Positions 10,767 to 20,929 of a stretch of DNA of 64,000 nt are shown here, piece after piece. The DNA comes from Diorhabda sublineata (taxonomy: Eukaryota; Arthropoda; Insecta; Coleoptera; Chrysomelidae): assembly GCF_026230105.1 (NCBI RefSeq), contig NC_079482.1, positions 11,904,001 through 11,968,000 on the forward strand, given 5' to 3'. Both the position numbers and the translations under genes were made by a program. The number at the start of each line of letters is the position of its first letter. Positions within the stretch are counted from its first letter, which is position 1. The notes beneath the pieces were generated by a model. The model searched no databases, was not told where the DNA came from, and worked only from the letters and a program-made list of their open reading frames with translations.

Positions 10767-12556
10767 GTGCTTCACGACGAGCTCAATCGATATGTATATA
10801 GAAAAATACTGCGACTAGTGTTGAAAGTGAAAATTTGCTTGCATGGGTTTTTCGAAATGCTCGTTTAGGCTAAAATTATGTCAGTGTTCTGAAACTTCCG
10901 GTTATACCTGAAATGGACCCAAACTTTTGGGTATTTTAAACGGAATCCAATGGTTTTTATTAAATTTTTGGAATTGATACGAAATTTCAATATAACTTTA
11001 TATGAGGCATAGTATGCCTAAAGTTCACCATTTTTCAATTATTTTGGACACATGCAGTTCTTCACTAAAAAATTATATTTCCAAGTTTTCTCTTTACCAT
11101 TGGATTCATATATCTCAAAATTCTCCAATTAACGGTTTTTGTAGAAACTTGAAAAAACTGAAGTTTTCAACAAAGAATAAAAAAAAATATTTCTAGATAT
11201 CTGTTACCTGAAAGAAATAAAAATTTGAAGTAAAATTCACCCCCAAATTTAAATAGTAAGATTACCATTCAAATTTTCGTCATAAAAATGTACCACCAGC
11301 TTACTGTCATGCACGTAACATGTGAGGATTAGTATCACTACAATAATGGGAGTTACGCCGATTAAATATTCCATTCTTCTGATTTTACACTCATCTGCCA
11401 AATTAAGTTTTGTAAAAAGTTTTCGTCTTCCTGAGTTTTAATTATTATAAATTCACATAAAGCAATTCTTCTTTGATCGTCACCTGGCTTTAAATTTTGT
11501 ACCAACGAGATTGAATACGGATGGAACTTGTGTTTTTTAAGAATCCTGTGAATACTTATCTCTGATATTCCCAAATCTCTTTCCGTATTGCTTAATGAAT
11601 TTTCAGGATATGCTCTGCAGTATTCCAAAACTGTAATTTCATTGTCTACGACAGGTTTCAATTTGCTGTACGGTGCAACACACTGACCGTTTGCAATTAT
11701 GAATGAGCCGCGTAAGTGTATCAGGGTGGGTCGTGGTCTATCCGGATATTGCAAACGGAAAGTATCGCAGGCTCGTTTAATAACCCTATCAAATTCCCCA
11801 TATATTACCAGCAAATTGAAATAATCTTCATTAATAAATCCTAAACGGGAAATGATGAACGAATACACTTAAACGTAAAGCTGTTTTCATTACTTGTTTG
11901 TTTGTTGATATGTTAGCTTTTTTTTGGTCGCTCCAGAAGACAACCGATAATTAAAAACCATAAAAATTTCTGTTTTTTCAAGCTTCTACAAAAACCGTTA
12001 ATTTGAGATATATGAATTTACTAACGAAGTCCTTTTAATTTAAAGCGTAGAATCCAATGGTAAAGAGAAAAATGAGGGTTGTCATTTGAAAGTTTTTAGA
12101 TAGCGAAAATCGGCACTATTTTCTGAACACCCTATATAAATTTTTGTCAAGGTTTTCACAGAGTTTGAAAGCTGTAAGTGTTTTTTGTCCAAATCACAAA
12201 AATATTGGACCTGACTCACTTAAACTTAGAAATATGATTTTTTTAGTGGAGGGCTGCATATGTCCAAAAATTTCGAATATGTGAAATGATTAAAAAATGG
12301 TAGACTTGAGGCATACGATGCCTTATTTAAAATTATATTGAAATTTCGCGTAGATTCCAAAAATTTAATAAAAACCATAGCATTGCGCTTAAAATAATGA
12401 AGTTTGGGTCCACTTCCGGTATAACCGGAGGTTTCAGAAAACTGAAATTATTTTAGGCGAAACGAGCATTTCGGAAAACCTATGCAAGCAAATTTTCAGA
12501 ATACTAGTCGCAGTACTTTCCCATATACATATCGTTTCAGCTCGTCGTGAAGGACC
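10767..12556 (-). mobile_element. fold-back Tc1/mariner-like element with long inverted arms
   Basis: Left arm 10767-11195 and right arm 11975-12556 are inverted copies of each other. Shared landmarks are TTCACGACGAGCT at the outer ends, CTTCCGGTTATACC, GGTTTTTATTAAATTTTTGGAAT, CTCTTTACCATTGGATTC and TTAACGGTTTTTGTAGAA. The left arm lacks about 150 bp present in the right. Between them a minus-strand transposase fragment (11362-11868) is oriented away from the right arm. I read this as one element of about 1.8 kb with terminal repeats of 430-580 bp, though two separate inverted insertions are possible. The outer edges are approximate. Confidence 0.72.
11362..11868 (-). pseudogene. Tc1/mariner-like transposase N-terminal half (DUF4817-type helix-turn-helix)
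   Basis: 168 codons from ATG at 11868. Residues 10-50 (INEDYFNLLVIYGE, then YPDRPRPT) match the N-terminal DUF4817-type domain of an insect Tc1/mariner-like family. A second helix-turn-helix follows (SNTERDLGISEISIHRILKKHKFHPY, about residues 97-122), then the linker LVQNLKPGDDQRRIALCEF. The frame ends where the catalytic domain (FSDEAHF...) should start, so only the DNA-binding half survives. It could at most make a DNA-binding fragment; expression is not shown. Confidence 0.83.
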
Positions 12557-13160
12557 CTGCACAGCCTGAAGATTACATGGAGATCTTTGAAAACAGGAAA
12601 GAAAAAATTTCATTGCTGGCAAAGTGTTGTGCTGGAAAACAGCAGTTGATGGTCTAAACCAGAGAAATTGCATCTTTAGTTGTCGGTAAACAGCAATGAC
12701 AATGTGATTGTAAAAGGGGAAACCCTGTACCCTGTACTGCAACTAACTCTGTGCGTATAAACCATTACCAAGAGACGAAATAAGCTAAAGAATCTGCAGC
12801 AACAACTGAAGGTCTGGTGGCCTTCTTGAAGATTCGAGATGTGTTAAAAATGTCTCAGAAACACTTTAAAGTGAAATGAAAGCCATTAAGAACCTTGATT
12901 ATTACAAGGACGTGCTTTAGCGTGGCATCCAAGGAAGGCCAGCAGAAGCAAACCAAGAAAGCGAGTCGATGTATTACAACGATATCAATTTCATTTGAAT
13001 AACAAGCCTTCTTTCTCCTTTATCACCTTACTTTCTGCACTTATTATTTGCACAATATTGCACAATATGCACAATATTATTTTTCTTTAGTAAATAAAAA
13101 AACATTCTGTTCCATTTAGCATTCCAATTTATGATCTTTTTCACATTGTACTAAAGTTTA
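12557..13160. other. unassigned region between elements
   Basis: Moderately GC-balanced sequence to 12960, then AT-rich. A 102-codon minus frame (12434-12742) crosses the fold-back arm boundary and is not recognised. A small tandem motif GCACAATATT occurs near 13050-13080. Confidence 0.4.
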
Positions 13161-13164
13161 TGTC

Positions 13165-14352
13165 ACATTCTTTATTACCATTGTGAAAAATATATTGATA
13201 AAAAATGGGACAAAATTAAATAATATACAGAAATACCTCGAAACGAATTTATACAAGCTATAGGACTCACACCAACAACAACGTATTCGTACTTCGAATA
13301 TGAATTCTTGTTCCGATATGTAGATGATTGCATTACTGGCGTAACAAAGAATCAAATTGAAAACATAAATAAAAAATTCAATTCTCATCATAAACAACTT
13401 CAATTCACAATCGAGGTTGAGCAAAATAATAGAATCAATTTTCTTGATATCACATTATATAAAATTAACAATAACATAAAAACAGAATGGTATACGACGA
13501 ATGGTCCTCAAGATATTTGAACTTCAATTCATGTCATCCTATGTCACACAAAAGATCAGTGATAATGAGTTTGGCTGGTAGATCTATCCAACTATTAGAT
13601 CCTGAATGTAGATGCTTATCTATTCAAAAAGCAAAAACTGCATTGAAAGAAAATAATTATCAGGAAAAAATGATAAATAACAAATTCAAGAAAAGGAGAA
13701 ACAGATATTACAATCAATTTAAAAACAAAGCAGAAACAAAACATAAAACATTTTTCCTTACCATATGTAGAACGACTTTGCCAACAACTATCAAATTATT
13801 TTAATAAATATGATATTAGTATAAGTGATAAAGGACAATACGTTATCTAAATATTTCACTAAATAAAAATCTAAAACACCAAAAAACAAAAGAAATAATA
13901 TTATATATCAAGTTCTTTTTAATAATTTTGATGCTACCTACATAGGGCAGACCTCTCAATATATAGAAAATAGACTAAAAGGTCATTAATACGATAAAAA
14001 AATAAAACTGCGTTAACGAACCATTAGATATCAAATAAAAAAAAATAAATTCATTTATAAAGATTCAAACGTTCTTGGAAAGAAATATAATACAGGAAAA
14101 TGAGAATTTTTAGAAATAGTTCATATTCATAAAAACGAAAAAGCTATAAATGATAAAAAAGACTTATATAATTTAAGTATTAGAACATTTTCTAGTTTGA
14201 TTTGATTCTTATTTTGATATTCATGATGAAGGTTATCTATTGATTAATATAAATGCGCAAATTGTCAGTGTCAATATCATATTTTGATAAAGAAAAGTCG
14301 AAACGAAAACTAATTTTGAAACAAAAGAGACCGAAAATCAAGAATTTTTATA
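13165..14352 (+). mobile_element. Penelope-like element (PLE), 5'-truncated, RT plus GIY-YIG
   Basis: Reading through stops, the order is as in PLEs. First comes RT fingers/palm sequence (WDKIK, IPRNEFIQAIGLTPTTTYS). The motif C block FRYVDD follows near 13308-13325, then NNRINFLDITLYKI, RSVIMSLAGRSIQL and the linker to 13810. A GIY-YIG endonuclease lies at 13915-14190 (TYIGQTSQYIENRLKGH ... EFLEIVHIHKNEKA). The RT segment between TTYS and FRYVDD is deleted. The 3' UTR ends near 14350 and passes straight into (TA)n. Copies of the same family occur at least eight more times in the window. Confidence 0.85.
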
Positions 14353-14355
<3 letters not shown>

Positions 14356-14386
<31 letters not shown>

Positions 14387-14420
14387 ATTTTTATATATAT
14401 ATGTACATTATATATATATA

Positions 14421-14466
<46 letters not shown>
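14356..14466. repeat. (TA)n microsatellite, compound
   Basis: AT dinucleotide repeat with interruptions, directly downstream of the PLE 3' end. Confidence 0.95.
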
Positions 14467-14469
<3 letters not shown>

Positions 14470-14763
14470 CCGAGCTTTCGAATACTTATGAATTCATCGT
14501 CGGGGAAATAATTAATTCAGATTTTCGGTTTCAATATTCAAATTGATGTTGATAGAAATATTTCTATCGTCATCCTATGAATTCAAATTTTTTGCAAGAA
14601 TCTATACAAATCTCAATTAATCAATTAATTAATTATTCGAAATCAAGTATTCGAAAATTCGGAAAATATATTAGTTAGTCCATTTTGGTTTGTCACGTTC
14701 CAAATAAGAAGCCTCTCATAATATAGCTGGCAAAGACCTCGTCATAATTCATATATTGTATAC

Positions 14764-14768
14764 ATATA

Positions 14769-14813
<45 letters not shown>
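14764..14813. repeat. (TA)n microsatellite
   Basis: A dinucleotide tract of about 50 bp between two copies of a block containing ATATAGCTGGCAAAGAC (near 14720 and 14840), a PLE-associated non-coding sequence also seen at 28820. Confidence 0.95.
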
Positions 14814-14815
<2 letters not shown>

Positions 14816-14952
14816 CCAATAAAAAACTACACATAATATAGCTGGCAAAGACTTATTTACAATTCACATACAAATATACTTACAAATCATCTCAAGAACT
14901 TATGGTCAATTAGCTGTTAAAAATTTAAAATCATGATCCAAAAGAACAGAAG

Positions 14953-14970
14953 ATATATATATATATAGAC

Positions 14971-15044
<74 letters not shown>
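14953..15044. repeat. (TA)n microsatellite
   Basis: A dinucleotide tract of about 90 bp with one GACAG interruption. It lies about 100 bp beyond the last host exon seen in the window, inside the intron that follows it. Confidence 0.95.
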
Positions 15045-15046
<2 letters not shown>

Positions 15047-15142
15047 ATATAATAACGTTCCCAATAACAAACTGCTCAATCATTTTTTGTATTGTTTGGT
15101 ACCATTACTATCTATTAACCTTTATTAACGATCCTCACTTAC

Positions 15143-15399
15143 CCTACTAATAATTATTCCAGCTATTGAAATCCTTATTTTTGGTCCCTTCAATAATTTA
15201 TATCTCAAATCTACTCCATTCCAAAATGACACAAAATATCTTTTGATTTGTAAGTTATCTCCACCATGTAACCTATACCCATCATAGTCTACTATAACCA
15301 AAATTTCAGGATAAATTGTATATGGAGCTTCTCTTTTATTTCTATTTCTATTTGTGCTACGTTTATATCTTTTTGTCAAACGATCTGGTTCCATAAAAG
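15143..15399 (-). CDS. reprolysin (M12B) metalloprotease, exon with furin site and catalytic domain start
   Basis: 257-bp exon between a TTTTGCAG acceptor (ending 15400) and a GTAAGT donor (starting 15142). Phase 1 in, phase 0 out. It encodes AFMEPDRLTKRYKR, then RNKR near 15332-15343, a furin-type cleavage site where the propeptide would be removed. Next comes IYPEILVIVDYDGYRLHGGD and FVSFWNGVDLRYKLLKGPKI, the first strands of an ADAM/ADAMTS-like catalytic domain; the pattern is close to insect proteins labelled venom-type or ADAMTS-like metalloproteases. Such enzymes are secreted or membrane-bound zinc proteases. The HExxH zinc site is not in this exon and was not found in the window. It joins the previous exon over a 56-bp intron. 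Confidence 0.88.
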
Positions 15400-15455
15400 C
15401 TGCAAAACATATGTAAGGATAGTGAAAATACTTATAAATTGTAATAGAACCACAC

Positions 15456-15723
15456 CATAATCGCTCATAGAGTTTTCTTGTTCTTCTTGTGTCTTTTTAT
15501 ATATTATGTGATGATTAATATTTTTGTTTCTTTTTATTGGTAGACCTGTGTCTATTGCTATTTCCGAACTTAGTTCACCATCTTGATCAAGAAACATTTC
15601 ATCATCATTTATTAAATCGTCTGTATCATTTTCTTTGCTGAAGTTATTTTTCAATCGGATGACAGAGCCTCTTAAGCGAGTAGGTAGAGGGCGAATTACT
15701 AAATGGGAACCAATACTTCCTTC
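15456..15723 (-). CDS. reprolysin metalloprotease, propeptide exon
   Basis: 268-bp exon with acceptor TTTTATTACAG ending at 15724 and donor GTGTGG starting at 15455. Phase 0 in, phase 1 out. It encodes EGSIGSHLVIRPLPTRLRGS, an acidic stretch DDLINDDEMFLDQDGE, and HHIIYKKTQEEQENSMSDY. This is the end of an ADAM-type propeptide, where HLVIxPLP and HHIIYK are typical blocks. The donor is not a strong consensus, but the phase and the short 56-bp intron fit exactly with the next exon. No stop interrupts the frame. Confidence 0.88.
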
Positions 15724-16049
15724 CTGTAATAAAAATATTATTAATTTTTTCATGCTTTTATTTGTACAAAATAAGTGAATGGTTTAATAAGGTATTCGAA
15801 AAATCGTATCGCTTTATTTGCTATCATGAAACTTTTATTGATTATTATAATTATACTTACATTGAATATCTAATAGTTTGATATAAAGATTCGAATTATA
15901 AAGAGAAAAAATTATAATAAGTTAGTAACAAAACATTTAACGTTTCGATCTATTTCATGATATGACTTGATATTAACAACATGCATAGTTACAAGGAGTT
16001 AAACAAATCATATTTAAAAAAAAAAAACAATTTTGAGAAAAGTAATAAG

Positions 16050-17040
16050 TTTATTGGAAAAATGTCTTATTCATTAAATCGGGCAATAAAATTGAATATG
16101 ACGGCTCGGCAAGTATTCTCATCCGTGATTAATGCCATTTCGTAACGCATACTATTTTTAATAGTACCAGGGAAGTCGGTTTGTTAGTGTGAACTTTGAT
16201 TTGACATAACTCCACACAAAAAGTTCATAGGTGTTAAATCCGGACTGCGATGAGGCTAATTAATGCCAGCTCTCCTGGAGATCAAAGCCATGAAAAATTT
16301 CACGAATTCGTGCCAGAGATCTGTTGGACGTGTAAGTTGTTCCGGCCTGCTGGAACCATGTTCTTTGATTATAACTCATAAAGTTTTATAGTTCAGACAC
16401 GAAGAGGTTGTCTAACGTTTGGATATAACGCACTGAATTCACTGTAACTGTGCGTCCCTTTTCATCTCAAAAATATTGAGGGCCTATAATTACTCGCGCT
16501 GACATCGCTTCGCATACTTTTGGCGAATGAAGGGGTTTCTGATGTTTGTATATTGGTTGGTTGCACTCCAGTAGTGGCAATTTTGCTTGTTGACATGTCC
16601 ATTAAGATGAAACTGAGCTTCTTTCGAAAATAAGATGTTGGTGAACGTTGGAATGCACTCAAGGTCAAGGTCAAGCCTCTCACCAACATCTTGAGACTTC
16701 AATTCTTGCCAAATTTAATTTTTTAAGGTTGAATCAGACCCAAATCTTTGTGTAAAATTCGAAATAATAATGATCTATGCACGTTTGAGACAACATCATA
16801 CTTCCGAACAGATCGACTTACATTTTCTACATTTATAACTGTTCTAAAAGGCCTTGGACGCCCGGATTTCATTGTATTCAGTGTTGATCTGACCTTTTTA
16901 CTCTTCTCGATCCATTTTCCAATCAGTCGGATGCATTGAGCATCATTTAATTACGAATATTTCAGAATGTTCTACGTACTACACTTGCCGATTTACCTTT
17001 TTTTTTTAAATTCATTTTAGCACAACGCATGGTTTGCTCT
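16050..17040 (-). pseudogene. Tc1/mariner-like transposase, decayed
   Basis: Read on the minus strand with many frame changes. Order: DNA-binding end near 16760-16930 (IGKWIEKSKK, SGRPRPFRT, RSLLFRILHKDLGL), then KLSFILMDM / AQFHLNGHVNKQNCHYW near 16550-16625, where the first catalytic motif normally reads FSDEAHFHL. KGRTVTVNSVRY follows near 16430-16460, FQQAGTTYTS near 16345, where the second Asp normally sits in QQDGA, and HRSPDLTPMNFLCG near 16200-16250. The family is the insect type with VNKQNCRYW. Stops and substitutions remove the catalytic residues. No clear inverted repeats were found. Confidence 0.82.
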
Positions 17041-17103
17041 AGAGAAACGTGTCATAGCGACTTGGTTCCCAAGAGCAAAGCTACCGATTGACATAACTCC
17101 CGC

Positions 17104-17850
17104 GAAGTGGCGGATCTAGAGGGAACTCAGGGGCACGATCTAATGTTCATGCAGAGTCATTTGAGAACTACTCTCACATGACAGTATGCATCCATCCCCC
17201 TTCTAAATTTTATTATAAATGAATTGACGGCAATTTGGAAAATAATGTGGATGTCAAATCCTGGAAACAAGATGACTAAGCTCCAATCGTAAGCTACAAG
17301 TTTGCAGGTTGTCTACCATACATCATAGTACTACTTCAACTGTTGTGCATCTTTCCTGTAACTACCTATACAGCAGAGCGAAATTCTTTAGCTTTGCGTC
17401 ACTCAAAAACATATCTCCGGAGCACAATAACTGAAGGAAGACTAAACAGCTTTGCTTTACTGCACTTCCAAAAGGATAGTTCTCGCACAATGAAGGCCGC
17501 ACATTCATAAGCAAAAGAGAAAATCATCTCATAAGCTCCTGTGAATAATGTATATGGAAAAAGTATTATTTTCACATTCGAAAGTTGAATTAATGAAAAC
17601 TCATAGTTATGTACTTTGAAATTAATTTTTCCTGTACCGCTGGGGCATCTTAAGGATCAAAAGTACAATACCAGGCTCAGAATAGCTGTGACTTACAAAT
17701 TATTTACTAACTTTAAGAACATAAATTTATAGCACCAAGTTTTGAAAATAAAATGATTAAAACTTTCACTGACATAGAACTAGAAGAAGTGTTTTTGCAT
17801 TAAAATCTCTGGGGAAGAACCCACGTAACCCCTTAGCCAGGGGGTTATGG
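17104..17850 (+). mobile_element. hAT element fragment with C-terminal dimerisation domain
   Basis: The left edge AGTGGCGGATCTAGAGGG resembles hAT terminal repeats of the CAGTGGCGGA type. Codons around 17310-17515 read a decayed hAT C-terminal domain across frames, including HSKTYLRSTITEGRLNSFALLH. The right end near 17820-17850 (AACCCACGTAACCCC) is uncertain. Most of the transposase is deleted. Confidence 0.68.
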
Positions 17851-18344
17851 TGATGCTCAAAAATCAAATTGGGATTTTATATTGGGGCAATCGGTCATTC
17901 TGTTGTACGACATAAAATAAGCAGTCCACCAGAATTTTTGCATTTGTAAGGGTCGCTACCCTGAGTGAAACATTTTAAAATACGATATTATAAAAATAAG
18001 AAACTCTTAATTTTATAAATACTCAGATACATAATATAATTAATCAAATGATAAAGAGCGATACAATGCATGCAGTATGAAAGCAGTGAACGGGGAGAGA
18101 AGTGAGGAAAAGTGGAGAGAGGAAGCTATATCGCGACATGTTAAAATAGTTTTCTTCAGAACAGTCAAAAAACTTTCTCCCATACAAACTCTGATTTTGT
18201 GAATTTTTTTTCAAAAGTTCTACTTCTACTTTAATCTTGGTAGCAAGCTCTAAAATTCTGATGAAAATTATCAAAAAAATTACTAAACACTTATTTTGAG
18301 AAATAGAACGGCGCACCGCTTAAAAATTGAAAAAAAAATTTTTA
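17851..18344. other. AT-rich, no gene seen
   Basis: Includes a 90-codon minus frame (18044-18316) with no recognisable domain. Confidence 0.4.
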
Positions 18345-18660
18345 GTTGTATTTTTTCATATTGATTCTAAATACTGAGATATCTGCCCTATGTAGACAGA
18401 GTCACAATCATTACAAGGTACTTTGATAATGTATTATGTCTTTTATGACTTTACTAATATATTCATTGGAATAATTTGAAAAGTGCTTCACGTTTTGATC
18501 CTTAGTTTTTGTTTTGTTTCTTAATTGATTATAGTATTTGCATTTTGAGATAATTATTTTTATTGAAATTCCAGATTAGATAGTTAGGTAGATTTATCGT
18601 CCAAACTTAAATCACTGATATTTCTTTTTTGTGATATGGTTCTTGGGCCCAGCAGTAACT
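18345..18660 (-). mobile_element. Penelope-like element fragment (RT end to GIY-YIG start)
   Basis: Minus-strand reading gives the RT-to-endonuclease linker (YYNQLRNKTKTK, SNYSNEYISKVIKD) and the GIY-YIG start (CLHRADISVF for VYIGQTSQY). It matches the PLE at 13.6-13.97 kb. Confidence 0.78.
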
Positions 18661-20279
18661 TTTTCATTTATGATACCATCGAAACTTTTTGTATCTGTTT
18701 TTTTTTGGGTGGACTCGGACAAAATATGTCGGAGCTGGCGCATTATGGGAGTGGTGTGTGTATAAATACAAAAAAAATATGATCACATCGGAAATTTTGT
18801 TTTAATCAATATTTTTTTTATCATATAATTAGCGAAAAAATATTCGTCTGACATAAACAATGCAACCGACACGCCAAATAAGTAAAATTTCTGAACAAAA
18901 ACTCATTACCACACGACTGATTCTAATAGAATCTACCATAAAACATTTTTAAATAACGTGGTAATCTTGTCGAACAATTTTTCTGGGCATATGCGTAATC
19001 GAATGGAAATTCCACTTTATCAAAAAGTTATGTTAACAATTCAGCACATAAAGAGTTGTGTCATCCGTATAATGTAATTTAAAAGAATGTACTTCATTTT
19101 TGAACGTATTTACTTAAAAATCTAGATATTGAAGTACATTTGTATGGACTTTACTAAAAAATTACCGGCATCTACTTTTCGGAGACAGGACACTGGAAAT
19201 TTTCTTATAATTGTTACTTCTAAGTCGAAACTACTTGCTACATTGTAATAGAATTTTGAGGAAGAACCTTATGGTATCTGACTTATGAATCAGTTAATAT
19301 TATATGTGTTCTGAGTAGCTATAAAGGTAAATTTTCTAGTCCAACTTAAATTAATTTCACAACCAACAGATACTCCTAGTAAAATTTGAAATTGTGTGAC
19401 GGTTTGGGAATATTTTCATAAGAAAATTATGTAGCAATAACAAATGCCTTTCTTATATTTTTAAATTGTACGGATGTGTCGAGATGTTGGTGGGCCTTGA
19501 AAAACATCATAAACATTTCTGGTAGGCTGCTACAAAGAAATATCAAAGAATGTTTATAATGGTCTGTTAGACGAATAGATTTGATTTTTGATTAATGTGG
19601 CAATTTTAAAAAGATCAAATATAACATACATGTTTTGAGCAAACTATTTGTTCTGGCTTTCATTTTATTCTAAATAATATACCATACAATTGTTTGCTAC
19701 AGATATAATGTATAAACTTTTGTATATTATTCCTCAATGTATTACATAAATTTTAAACAAGTAACACTTAGAAGTAATCGACTTAAAAAGTGAAAGTTTG
19801 TGCTTATGATGCGTGATTTTTGTTGTTGTTTCTGAATAAATAATTATTACTGAATAGTTAACATGCATATTTGAAATGTTAATACACATTGAGTACTTAT
19901 AATTAATATAATGATTTTAAGGATTTCGTTGATATTTGTACTGCCGTACCATTTACAGAAAATGAAGGGACAAAATTTTCATCTAATGAATAAATATTTT
20001 GTGCACATCTACGATTAACATTAACCGAAGCTAAAAATGGAATTGCAGGATTTTATGATTAATTGATATAAAGAAACAATTTAATGACATTGACGATACA
20101 ATCTTATAAATTCAAATGGTTATCATTTATATACAGTTTTACCAACAGAATTTCAAACCTCTAACGAAAAATGTTAAGTTAAACTGTTATTAGAACAGAC
20201 CATATGATCTTAGGAGAAAAGAAAAAAAATTATGGAAATATGCATATATTCCCAGATAATTTCATTGAATTGACGAGTC
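18661..20279. other. AT-rich region with one possible decayed frame
   Basis: A minus-strand frame at about 19100-19400 reads through only a few stops (QTVTQFQILLGVSVGCE, then FYYNVAS and FDLEVTIIRKFPVSCLRKV), which is more coding-like than its surroundings. I do not recognise it. The rest shows no feature. Confidence 0.35.
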
Positions 20280-20790
20280 GCTTACTTTTACAAGGTAGAA
20301 TTAAAACAAGACATGAAACACCAGCAATTGGATCAATGTTAAACGAAGGAATGATAAGACATTGTCTACTACCATAGTCTTCACCAATAAGGTTAGTAAT
20401 AATAAATTAGCCAATATTTTACAACACTTGATTCAGTCAAAGCTTTAATCAAATAAAAATGACCGATGATGATATCCCCAAGACAATATTTACATTGGAA
20501 TTTGGTCACTACCAATATGTTCAAATACCATTTGGATTAAGTAACAGCTCCTCCACATTTCAGAATTCCTCAAGAATTGTTTACTTGCATGACATTATAA
20601 TTTTCTCTACCTCATTGCGAAAATAAGTATTGGAAGTAATTTAAATACTCTGATACTCCAACTCAACAACAGATCTATATAAAGATAGAAAAAGAAGTAG
20701 CTTTCTTAAAACATATAATAACTGCAGATGGTATTAAACCAAAACCAGACAAAATATAGCAACTCAATGTTAAATTAATGACTCTTGTTC
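20280..20790 (+). pseudogene. Gypsy reverse transcriptase fragment
   Basis: Frame-shifted RT. An early block has KTRHETPAIGSMLNEGMIR. The palm region reads FTTLDSVKA, then IFTLEFGHYQYVQIPFGLSNSSSTFQN. The catalytic motif normally written YLDDIIIFS reads YLHDIIIFS near 20580-20600, so one catalytic Asp is lost. The connection block EVAFLKHIITADGIKPKPDK ends near 20755. A single-copy remnant without LTRs. Confidence 0.8.
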
Positions 20791-20929
20791 GTATAACCTT
20801 TGTATAGGCATCTATGTACATCTCGTATCCATATCAATCGATCTGATGTTGTTGTACTCTGTAAAATTTAGATTATAGTTCTATGATATGTAACGTGGTT
20901 CTTTTGATGTGAGAAATTGAGTTGTTGTT

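Noticed and set aside
14253..14546. Open frame with long YIYIYI runs (also 32525-32764, 27794-27985, 57354-57627)
   Set aside because: Produced by (TA)n dinucleotide repeats, not a protein-coding signal.
1..15142. Zinc-site (HExxHxxGxxH) exons of the metalloprotease
   Set aside because: I looked on the minus strand below 15143 and found no such motif by eye. They probably lie before the window start.
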